A program made the translations under genes and the position numbers. Under the pieces are notes generated by a model. It was not told where the DNA came from, ran no database searches, and saw nothing but the letters and a program-made list of their open reading frames with translations. This document shows positions 31,475 to 42,100 of a stretch of DNA of 64,000 nucleotides, in pieces (position 1 is the stretch's first letter; each line of letters begins with the position of its first letter). The stretch is taken from assembly GCA_030248225.1 (NCBI GenBank), contig JASANE010012610.1, forward strand, positions 1 to 64,000. Direction: 5' to 3'. The DNA comes from Trileptium ribeirensis (taxonomy: Eukaryota > Nematoda > Enoplea > Enoplida > Thoracostomopsidae).

Positions 31475-33605
31475 TGCTAATATTTGCTTAAATCTTACAG
31501 AATGCACATTGATGTAAAATTAAATATTAATGACACTCTCATAGGTGTCCAAGGTGTGTCGTCTCATAGAGGTCTAATCAATTTTTTCACTTTCTTGTGT
31601 TAAGATTCTATGTATTAGCAGACCAATATGTTACGGTATAAAACCGACAAGTTTGTGTATATGTATGTGTTCGAGATTGCTTCGAAGTCAAGGAGAGAAC
31701 CAATTAATATTTGCTTAAATCTTAAAGAATGTAGGTTGTCGTAAAAATAACTATCAACGAGACTCTCATTGGTCTCCGAAGGTCCGTCGTCTTATAGTGG
31801 TCTAACCAAGGTTTTCTCTTTCTTGTGCTAAAATTGTACATATCAGCAAACCAATATGTTACGGAATTGACGGTATAAAACCGACAAGTTTGTGTATATG
31901 TACGTGTTCGAGATTGCTTCGAAGTCAAGAAGAGAACCAATTAATATTTGCTTAAATCTTAAAGAATGTAGGTTGTTGTAAAAATAACAATCAATGAGAC
32001 TCTCATTGGTCTCCGAAGGTGCGTCGTCTTATAGTGGTCTAACCAATGTTTTTTCTTTCTTGTGCTAAAATTGTAAATATCAGCAAACCAATATGTTACG
32101 GAATTGACGGTATAAAACCGACAAGTTTGTGTATATGTATGTGTTCGAGATTGCTTCGAAGTCAAGGAGAGAACCAATTAATATTTGCTTAAATCTTAAA
32201 AAATGTAGGTTGTTGTAAAAATAACTATCAATGAGACTCTCATTGGTCTCCGAAGGTCCGTCGTCTTATAGTGGTCTAACCAAGGTTTTCTCTTTCTTGT
32301 GCTAAAATTTTATGTATTAGCAAACCAATATGTTACGGAATTGACGGAATAACACCGACAAGTTTGTGTGTAAGAGGTACGTGTTCGAGATTGCTTCGAA
32401 GACAAGGAGAGAACCAATTAATATTTGCTTAAATCTTAAAGAATGTAGGTTGTTGTAAAAATAACAATCAATGAGACTCTCATTGGTCTCCGAAGGTCCG
32501 TCGTCTTATAGTGGTCTAACCAAGGTTTTCTCTTTCTTGTGCTAAAATTTTATGTATTAGCAAACCAATATGTTACGGAATTGACGGAATAACACCGACA
32601 AGTTTGTGTGTAAGAGGTACGTGTTCGAGATTGCTTCGAAGACAAGGAGAGAACCAATTAATATTTGCTTAAATCTTAAAGAATGTAGGTTGTTGTAAAA
32701 ATAACAATCAATGAGACTCTCATTGGTCTCCGAAGGTCCGTCGTCTTATAGTGGTCTAACCAAGGTTTTCTCTTTCTTGTGCTAAAATTGTACATATCAG
32801 CAAACCAATATGTTACGGAATTGACGGTATAAAACCGACAAGTTTGTGTATATGTATGTGTTCGAGATTGCTTCGAAGTCAAGGAGAGAACCAATTAATA
32901 TTTGCTTAAATCTTAAAGAATGTAGGTTGTTGTAAAAATTACTATCAATGAAACTCTCATTGGTCTCCGAAGGTCCGTCGTCTTATAGTGGTCTAACCAA
33001 GGTTTTCTCTTTCTTGTGCTAAAATTGTAAATATCAGCAAACCAATATGTTACGGAATTGACGGTATAAAACCGACAAGTTTGTGTATATGTATGTATTC
33101 GAGATTGCTTCGAAGTCAAGGAGAGAACCAATTAATATTTGCTTAAATCTTAAAAAATGTAGGTTGTTGTAAAAATAACTATCAATGAGACTCTCATTGG
33201 TCTCCGAAGGTCCGTCGTCTTATAGTGGTCTAACCAAGATTTTCTCTTTCTTGTGCTAAAATTTTAAATATTAGCAAACCAATATGTTACGGAATTGACG
33301 GAATAAAACCGACAAGTTTGTGTATAAGAGGTACGTGTTCGAGATTGCTTCGAAGTCAAGGAGAGAACCAATTAATATTTGCTTAAATCTTAAAGAATGT
33401 AGGTTGTTGTAAAAATAACAATGAGACTCTCATTGGTCTCCGAAGGTCCGTCGTCTTACAGTGGTCTAACCAAGGTTTTCTCTTTCTTGTGCTAAAATTG
33501 TAAATATCAGCAAACCAATATGTTACGGAATTGACGGTATAAAACCGACAAGTTTGTGTATATGTATGTGTTCGAGATTGCTTCGAAGTCAAGGAGAGAA
33601 CCAAT
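31475..33605. repeat. Tandem satellite array, about 238-bp monomer, nine copies
   Basis: Units begin at about 31475, 31704, 31940, 32178, 32418, 32658, 32895, 33131 and 33371, each starting with ttaatatttgcttaaatct (the first copy diverged). Periods run from 229 to 240 bp. Two monomer types alternate unevenly: one has ggtataaaaccgacaag...tatatgtatgtg, the other ggaataa(c/a)accgacaag with taagaggtacgtg (copies at 32178, 32418, 33131). Copies 32178 and 32418 are almost identical, suggesting recent unequal exchange. A further worn relative lies at 31180-31270. The minus-strand 72-codon frames repeated in it are by-products. Confidence 0.9.
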
Positions 33606-35450
33606 AGGTTACGTTTCGGTTAGTTGTCTTCTCCAATGCCTAAAATAAACAATTTAAAAGAATGACACATTGATACTGATTCAGGAATTGACCAATTTAG
33701 TCGTATCTCTGATTTTTTGCAGTTTTTTGCCATCAAACATCAAGGAGATAACATTTCAACGATTTTAGTAAAAGGGAGTTTACTATTTGATGTTATTCTC
33801 TCGCCGTAATATACTCATGTACAACCGTTGATACAAACGAATCACATTGTTTAGTGTTTTCAAATAACTTTATTTTCAACACAATTTAAGACTATTTGCA
33901 TCGAAATTGAATACATATAGGTTCGATTTTGGGAAAAACGTGAAAATTATCCTCAGAAAACGAAATTTTCTAGTTTGTTATGAAAATTGTACAATATATA
34001 GGAAAATTGCAACCAAAAGTTGAATATTTTCGCAATTTTTAAAACCAGACAGATTGCGAGCTTGTCCCTTGATCTTGAGTGTTACCATAGCATATAATAT
34101 CTATTTTAATGAGTTTTGCCAGGGTCTAAAATTTTGCAATTCATTTTGAATATTGTATTTGTGCAGATATGTGCTCAACAAATACCGGTTAATGAATAAT
34201 TTCTTCATGATAACACCAATCTAATAAGCAACACTTCTCGATGAAGATTTGAAGAAGTCTGTGACTGTCAAAACGTTCGAATTTGGAACGAAGTCTGGGG
34301 AACAGAACAAAGGTTCCAAAGGCAGGACAAAAAGTTAGGGACACAGAACGAAAGTTGGAGGAATAGGACAAGAGTGGGAAATTTGCCCTCTCCTCACGCA
34401 TCACTCGAAAAGTATCACAACTAACGGAAAAATGAACCAAGTCATCCCACAACGTATATAATCAAATGTGACACGAGTGACATACACTTCTTCAAGGTTT
34501 CATTATGAACTCTTGGTATTTATATAACAGAGTTAAAGACTACTCGCACTCATGCGGCAATATGAGCATGAAAATAGCGCAAAGTATAACTCTGCGGCGT
34601 TTAAACGTCTTCAAACCTGGGGCCGCAATCACAAGATAGTGGAAGCCTGTGGAATGTTAAATGCTGTTTGCATGGGCAACAAGTCAAAAAACGTGAGAAC
34701 TGCGGATGTTTCGTTAATTTATCAGACTTCCGCCGCTACATTGAACATGAACATTTCTATTCGCTTACGAAAACTGAATATTACTAAGTTCAACTGTACA
34801 TAATTTTAGGTGCGCTATTCTAGGCTTGCTTTGTGATTATTTTAATGTTCTCAAGGCAGTAGTATGCTGAACCGCTGCTAAAATTTGAATTATTGAAATA
34901 ATATCAGTCGTTCGGCCTCTTAAGTTGCATCGAAGGTCGTTTACTTTTTTATTCCTGCAATAGCTATAAAATGAGAAGCTACCTCAAATGAATTACAAGT
35001 AAACTGTATTAGAATTTTTGCTATTTTGATTGGCCATCTCACCTCTTAACAGAAGTACCTTGTCTTAAGCAACGTAAAGAACAGTTACGCTGTTGGCAAA
35101 TGAAAGCAAGTGCCTGTATCAAAGTTTTATTAAAAAACTTACTTCTCACGTGATTTCCTGTTATAATAATATAGGCCATCAATGGTGGTGCGCTATACCG
35201 TAACAAAGTGTATATTAAGCTAAGCATATATAAGCTATCTTAAGTACACCAGCTAATAAGTAAATTTAACATTGTTTGATACCTATCTAGGCAACCTGTG
35301 ATGGCCTACCGCGGCTGGATTACCTGTAACATACGACCGTCGACTAATGAAACCTTTCGGCCCATGCGCATACAATTCAAGAGAAATAGAACAAAGTAGG
35401 GACTAATTAAACGGAGATATGTATTGTATACATTAGGCACAAAATATATA
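33606..35450. other. Intergenic DNA, no gene recognised
   Basis: AT-rich sequence. A minus-strand frame at 35040-35130 with plausible splice sites was considered and not accepted. Confidence 0.35.
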
Positions 35451-35455
35451 CCTAA

Positions 35456-35494
35456 ATATAACAAGTTAGGAAAGATTTTCCTAACTTGTTATAT
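35456..35494. repeat. Perfect 18-bp hairpin
   Basis: The arm atataacaagttaggaaa is followed after the 3-base loop gat by its exact reverse complement. It could be a folded RNA stem or a replication/recombination scar; no neighbouring gene explains it as a terminator. Confidence 0.8.
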
Positions 35495-36339
35495 GGAATT
35501 GATTGCAAAAAAATGATAAATTGCAAAAAAGCAACCCCTATTATAATCTTTGAAAATTATATTTAGTGTCATGATAAAACTTTCATGTTTGTTAGTAAAT
35601 GAAAAATATTTTTCATTCATAACAATGTCCATTGTTATTTCAGTCTCTAAAATAGCCAAAACAAGTAGGACACCGAACCCATTTAGAGAGCAAACTATTT
35701 TTACAATGTTCACCAGTGTAATTTGTTATTTTACTCGATAAAAATATCAAAAGCAATTACGATTCCGGACCGCTTTGGTAAGCAGATTGTTCTCACAATA
35801 TACACTTATGCACTATATTACCTTAGTTAAATATAGAAAATAAGGAAAACGCTGAATTCCATTATGACTTATGTTCAACGCTTTCGCTCACTATATAGAT
35901 ATGTTAAACCTGTGTTTGTCTCACAACAACAAGATCACCAATTAAACCTCTGTACGCTGCACATTCATTTTCCTTTACCCGCTAAAATACCAAAAACAAT
36001 TTATTTGATACACGCCTCAGCAAGTGAGTATTATTGCGCAATTACAGTAGCAAAATCAATCGTGTCTACTAACTGTAAAAAATTTATATTTCCAAATGTC
36101 GATAAAGCATAATTAAGAAGAGGTTCGCCAGCCTCAAACCCAGCCGGTTTAAACTTACAGCCAAAGATGCGAAGGTTGCATCCGTTTTGAGTTTTAATAA
36201 CAATAGTTCAAAAACCATATTGAAGTTAATTGCTTTGCAGGATTAATATAAAATGGAGTTACAGTATGCATTAAAAATATATGCCAGTAACCACAGTTAA
36301 ATTTGCGTATTAACCATTGGTGTCAATAGGAGGTAGAAG

Positions 36340-36560
36340 GATTGCCTATAAGGTTTGGACCCCCTTCAAGTCATATTTATCCCTCGACTGAAGGCTCTGC
36401 ATCCTCCCCTCCCCGGTTCCCTCGCCAAGCACTGAAAGTGCTCGTAAAATTTTAGCAAAATTTGAGGTAAAATCAGCAAAAATTTGAATAAAATTGGCAA
36501 AAATTAGGGGTAAAATAGGGAAAAATGTCGAAGTTCTACCGCTACTCCCCAAAGGACCTC
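36340..36560 (+). repeat. GC-head/AAAATTTG-tail repeat
   Basis: A GC-rich segment with cctcccctccccggttccctcgcc leads into repeated aaaattt(t/g)agcaaaa words at 36447-36520. The arrangement matches 15480-15870 and 62640-63060 (in part inverted). Confidence 0.45.
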
Positions 36561-36774
36561 CCGCGACCGACAGTCAACCTCCCTCGACAGCTATAGTATT
36601 GACCCTTTCATGCACAACTCTGCGACGCGTTGTGCTAACTGAACGTTGTCCTAGGGAGTTGAATTCGGAATATGGTCAGTAAGCGCAGACTCTCCTTGGT
36701 TACACCTTGGTTCGCCTGTTACTAGTTAGCGGGTGTGTACTACACACTCTTTTGAACATGGCACGCTAAATACG

Positions 36775-37180
36775 CCAAATTGTAGACGCTGACACGCAAG
36801 TTCCTTCCTGTCTGTAGATACCATCATGCAAATGTCTACAAATTAGACACTGTATACGTTGCCACGTATACGATTTGGTGCAGTTGCCATTCCGCCATCT
36901 ACAAGGTGATAGCACAACTGGCATGACAACATCTACACATTGATGCAACTGGCATACCACCATCAAAAATTGCTGTAGCTGGCATGAGATCATCTACAAT
37001 ATTGTGCAACTGCCATGACAGCGACTGCACGTTGATGCAATTGACATGCCACTGTGTATAAATTAATGCGTCTGGCATGCTACCATCTACAAGTTCGTGC
37101 ACAGTGCATGACAACGTATATAAAGTGGTGTAACTGGAATGACAACATCAACAGACCGGTGCTAATTGTATAACGACTGT
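36775..37180. repeat. Degenerate minisatellite, about 42-bp unit
   Basis: Roughly ten units built on actggcatgacaacatctac followed by aaattgatgcaa-like sequence. Each unit differs considerably. Apparent open frames here are repeat-derived. Confidence 0.7.
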
Positions 37181-37453
37181 GTATCATAGTAGTAGCTTCG
37201 CCAGTGAAACTGAGGAATACACTACGGACTTGCCGGACCTTTAGTTTCTGAATTCTGAGCCTATCAGTTTATGCAATGGAATCGTAGGGGCCAATATTTT
37301 TAATAAAGAGTGTGTCAATATTTATATGCAATTTAGCTTGTTTGTTTGGCTAAGTGCAGCGATACACACACTAGGGACTTGTCGACGCCAGGTTTTTCAA
37401 TTCAATCTAGGGGCGGGCCTAAATCGGTGCGATTTCGTCCCGGGCCTAAAAAT

Positions 37454-37681
37454 TTAGGTCATTTTTGCCTCTACTCGATGCGGTAACCCCGACTTGCTGA
37501 AATGAAGAGATAAACTATCGGATGCATCCATAGAACTATTGTAGTTAGTTGTAGTAGCAGAGTTTTCGTTTACCAGGAACTTTTGATTCCTCTTTGAGTA
37601 TGCATATGGATGACGAAATGAAGACATGTATCCAAACAATTGTTTGTATGAAAATTTATCTCTGAGAACTGAGTTCAAGGA
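37454..37681 (-). CDS. Candidate terminal exon of an unrecognised gene
   Basis: An acceptor ttctgcag precedes 76 codons ending in a stop. The peptide (SLNSVLRDKFSYKQLFGYMS, then SFRHPYAYSKRNQKF and an Asn/Ser/Thr-rich tail) looks coding-like in composition but matches no family I know. An internal ttcatttcag shows an alternative acceptor. It lies downstream of the phosphatase gene's stop on the same strand. It could also be chance. Confidence 0.25.
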   Translation of the reverse strand, partial: SLNSVLRDKFSYKQLFGYMSSFRHPYAYSKRNQKFLVNENSATTTNYNSSMDASDSLSLHFSKSGLPHRVEAKMT

Positions 37682-38619
37682 CTGCAGAATATTTGCAATT
37701 TACTGAACTTCTTTATTTAACTGTCTGTAAACAGCTGGTTTCCCAAACTGCCGGTTTGGTGTTAGTAGCTTTAAGCCTTATGTATACATATATAATTACA
37801 CTGAAATCAGGGATACGAATAACTCAAACAAAAACTAGACAAATTGAAGTCAAAAATTTTATTCTTAATGCTAACTGGTGCGTTTTGCTACTTGGACATC
37901 TAGCTCTGCTTCTCAACACATTTACCTTGAAAACCCGAAATTTTAACTATTTTAATAATTAATAATTAATTTTAATTTTGCGTTATAACTAAAGTCAATT
38001 TGCTCAGCTTGTTGCAACAGCTACAAAACTTCGAAACACATTCAATGGTGAACATTCTTTTCATAAGGATATATGCTTTTGGTTCTGTCTGAATGTAAAG
38101 CAGACGTCAAACAATGTCTTTTCTAGGGCGAAGTTTCAAAATTATCTGGATTTTACTTACTTGTTTCTCCGATTTAGGCTTAAATTCGATGGTTCCTGTC
38201 GTGATTATCTCCTTTTCGAGAAACTATCTTTTTATGCAATTTAAGTGTACCATAAAACATATGGTGGCAGAGACACCAAGGTTGGACTTGTTTTACACAT
38301 GCAGGTGTCGTATATAACGTAAACACCGTGATATTATAACTGGGATCAAAAGAGAGTAAGCAGGTTCAGTTATGAAATTTATTAATTTTTGGCCACAAAA
38401 ATTGAGGTTGAGTCCGGTAATTTTCTTCCAGAAGCTGTTCTTGCGCTACTTTATGTAAGCCACAAAAGTAAGTTGACAATATTGTAACATGTTGACCTGA
38501 GCCAATCTAGCTAATTCTAAAACAGCCAAGTTATAGACAATAACTATAAAATTCTTGGAAATTTTGGGCTAAGCAGAAACAGGTAGAGCATAGGTGTCCG
38601 CATATCAGGCAGGTTTAAC

Positions 38620-38720
38620 CTCCTTAAGGTCCCACCCTAAATCCATATATTTACACCCCCTCCCCTGAGGACCGCTCCCCAGCCCACTCCCATACCCAAC
38701 GCGGACGCTAAGATTCAGCA
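38620..38720. repeat. GC-rich island
   Basis: Short C-rich stretch (cacccc(c)tcccctgagga...) in AT-rich DNA, similar in composition and in cctgagg words to 62875-62895. Confidence 0.35.
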
Positions 38721-39049
38721 ATATTGAGCAAACTATGAGGAATAATTGGTGAAATTAAGCACAATTCGGAAACTTATTGATAACTCCTTCCGCATTTCTC
38801 ACGCCGCGTGCTCCTCACCGACCGGAACCACCTGTTCGTCCTACATCGATGACCGCTACACATATGAAGTGGACACAAATATCTCTAACCTGGCGATGAG
38901 TTAATTCAAAAGTTATTATACGAAAAAAAGTAGCCGCAACCGCCAATCAGGTTCCTGAAAAATTGAACAAGATTTGTCGAATTACACGTTAAGAAACGTA
39001 GCTAAGCTAGCTAAGTAATTAATCGGTTATTTTGTATTGGAGCATAAAA

Positions 39050-39270
39050 AAGTTTTTCACAGCCGAAAAGATGTGACTTTGATTTCACAGATTGTCATAC
39101 TGCGCCTTATAACCTTTCGATTTATTGCCCAACCATACAGTGGCCTTAACGGAATGCTTCACAAATCCGATCCACTGGAGTCAGATAACCAGATGAAAGC
39201 GGTGTGTGGCAAACGTCTCGGATTCATCAGTGCATTTAAGGCGAAACTAAAGACTAGTTGCGGTGATTGA
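39050..39270 (+). repeat. Dispersed repeat shared with 19915-20110
   Basis: It carries the same ordered words: ttttcacagccg, tttgatttcac, aatccgatccactggagtc and gcaaacgtctcggattc. It is open for 77 codons on the plus strand by chance. Confidence 0.45.
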
Positions 39271-41345
39271 CGTCGTTGAAAACGAATTATTTAGTTTACC
39301 ACTATTCGATGTTCGAAACACGCTAAATTTGATATAGTGCAATTTAATGGCAACGAAGTGACAACAATTATCGTTCATGGAGTTTGGTGACACCATATCG
39401 ACACTGTTACGTAATAAATCATACCCGCGGAAATGTCTGCTGATCAGTTTTGAGATAGCGTTTTTACACCCAAGAAATCGCGGGGCAATAAGCCATCAAC
39501 CAAAACAAAATACATTACGAATATTGAATTTGCTTGGTTGTTTTTTCACTAATTCCTTGCCCCTTATGCTGCAAGGATTTAACGTTCAATGCTGACTTAG
39601 CCCAGCAGGCTGCCGTAACGTACTTCTCCCAAGAAGACAAAACTCTAGTTCAGGCAATAACTCTCGAATAGCGGGGCATTTTCAGACAGAGCAGCTTTTA
39701 TTTTGAAGTTTGCACAGTATATTGTTTTACGTTTTGCAAACATTGCAAAATTTACACCTGACACGTACCGCGAAAGATAACATGCGATCATATTGATATT
39801 TAGTTCAGGAGCTGCACTGAATCAAACCTGCTTTTGCGGAATCAATACTCAGTGGCAGTACCTAACTCGGGGTAAACCCAACGGTATTTACTTTATATTA
39901 CTGAGTCGAGTTTAGATAAGTGGCGAAGCCACCACCACCCAAATGCGAGGTAAACTACGGAATACTACGGTGTACACCCCCTTGTTGCTTCCATCGTTTA
40001 GATGCGTGAAACGTAAACGTAGGTGCGTTTTCAAGTTGTCGAATAATGATAAACTTCCATGTCCAACATCATAATTTCAACTTTCTGTATGTTTGTATAC
40101 AAACAAAATTATTGCTTACTAAAAGTTACTATAGCATAGCAAATACAAACACAATGAATGAGTACTAAAGTTATGTATAGTAGGTTACGTATAGTCGGCA
40201 AAAAAAGAATAAAAGAATCGCCTCAAGCCTCCCCAGCGTGTCATTTTCCGCAATAACGTTTTGTTCCACTAAAGCCTAAACTAAATCTAAGCTTGAGGCT
40301 AAACATAAGCTTAGCCTGGGTTCACAATTACACTTTACATATTTGTCGTATGGTACTCAAATCTGACTGCTCACGCTTATGATATGACGTTGTATTATGG
40401 TATTTGAAATCCTTGCTATATATATAAGTTCAATTGTCCCCTTAAAAATAATAATATGTAACTTTTATTACTGTGAAAATGGGAAATTTGTACACTACAT
40501 AACCTCAATAAGGCTCGAAACAAAAAACCAACTGATGATATCAGTAGCTATAGAATCTGAGTTCCTAGCGCCCTGATCTGTGATAAAACAGACTTTTAAT
40601 TACCGCTACAAGATTCAATTCAGATACAAGTGGAAATCAGCAAAACACTAATTCGACCGTAGGCGTCACAGATTTGACTCGAAAGCAGTAAGCTGGACAG
40701 CTATTCGATTATATTTTTGGTAAAAATGCTGTTATTGATTATCCACCTTTTCTATAAACCTATTCAAAAAATAGTGCATTTCCCTAATTTAATTTACGAA
40801 GACCAAACGGTAGATAGAAATATGATATTCTTCATAAAATAATCAATTATCTGATTATCAAGAATCTTCAGATTTCTTCGTTAATTTACTGCAGCAGTAA
40901 CTTGAAATTCCCACAGTGTCAACTTAAAATATAAATAGTTCATACACTCATTGGCGCAAATCTGTGCTTAACATTGATGGGGCCAATACAATTTTGGGAA
41001 GGCCCAATAGCTATTTTGATACGCAAGTAGAATAATGTGAAATTTTTTGTAAACATATTGGGGGGCCAGAACCCCTGCCTCCTCCCGGGATTTCCGCCAA
41101 TGCATACACTCGTACCTAAAGCTGATTTGCAATCTTGTGGATCAACACCCGTACCAACCTGTATTATTCGCAGTTGTAATCGTCCTGTATTCTGCCAATA
41201 CCACTTTCATTATGCACTGCATTTTGTAAATTACAGATTTTGTCGATGTATTTCTAAGTTTTCGAAATGGCTTTACAATGCCTTGAACGTTTTTCAAATT
41301 TACATCATTCCCAAGCTAAAGTTATTACAAAAGCCGGTGGGAAAG
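39271..41345. other. Intergenic DNA downstream of the phosphatase gene
   Basis: No gene recognised. A plus frame at 41037-41360 overlaps the phosphatase stop region and is not convincing. Confidence 0.35.
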
Positions 41346-42100
41346 TTACAGAGAGTCTAATCCAGAAGCACTGATTGTGTGATCATCGAACCTTTTCAGG
41401 CGCGAACCTGACATCCGTTGATTAAAATTAGTTGTTGGAGAAGCTGCAGTTCGCTCTCCGTTAGCACCAGGACCACCAATACCCGCATGTCTTTGCATAA
41501 ATTCCAAAATGCATTGACAAGCAAGCCTGAACTGATCACGCGTATGTATCATTCCCATACGTTGACGCCTCATATCGCCTACTACTCGCAACGGATGCAA
41601 CAACGTTGAACCAGCTCCACAGCGAACAGCTCGTATTCCTTCAGTTGCAAGAAGATGTAACCCGGATCTACCTGTTCCAGCAGAGCAATGAACAATTAAC
41701 GGCCCAACATCGGGACCAAATCCAGCTTGTGCTTCTTCGCTATCGCAAATAAATTCCAAATAATCGTCGACTGTGGAATTATAAGCGGTGTCGCTTAGAT
41801 CATCTCCGCTATTAATAATTTCGATGTCCGACGTTGTCGGCGTCATTCTGGGCGACGATTCAATTGTCCAGTCTACACGTATCCAACTTCCAGTGTATTG
41901 GAATTGAACAACCGAGCGACTAATCCCGACTGCCGAGTTATGAAGACGAAACGATCGTTTTATATAGCGAACATCGGCACTGCTTCCTGAAGACCGTAAG
42001 CTACGCGTTACACCGGTGTGACTAACGACCAAGCTGTATTGCGGCATGTACAGCGGGCAATTTGGATCAGGCCAATATTTTTCGCATTTTACAATAGCAC
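41346..42100 (-). CDS. PTP last exon: catalytic core and C-terminal tail
   Basis: The acceptor gtcatttatag begins the exon. It encodes AIVKCEKYWPDPNCP, VQFQYTGSWIRVDWTIESSP, a Ser/Asp-rich insert, GPLIVHCSAGTGRSG, RRQRMGMIHTRDQFRLACQ and a tail ending SASGLDSL. The P-loop keeps Cys and Arg (HC-x5-R) with Ser in place of the usual Thr. The WPD motif is replaced by W-T-I-E after a six-residue insertion, so the general acid Asp is displaced or lost. Confidence 0.9.

Noticed and set aside
31722..33604. Repeated 72-73-codon minus-strand frames as a gene family
   Set aside because: They are one frame of the 238-bp satellite monomer repeated in step with the array.
31475..33605. CRISPR array
   Set aside because: Units of about 238 bp repeat over their whole length with no spacer; this is a satellite in a spliced eukaryotic genome.
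35039..35140. Minus-strand exon ALAFICQQRNCSLRCLRQGT
   Set aside because: Splice-like borders exist, but the peptide is short, matches nothing and has no partner exons in phase.
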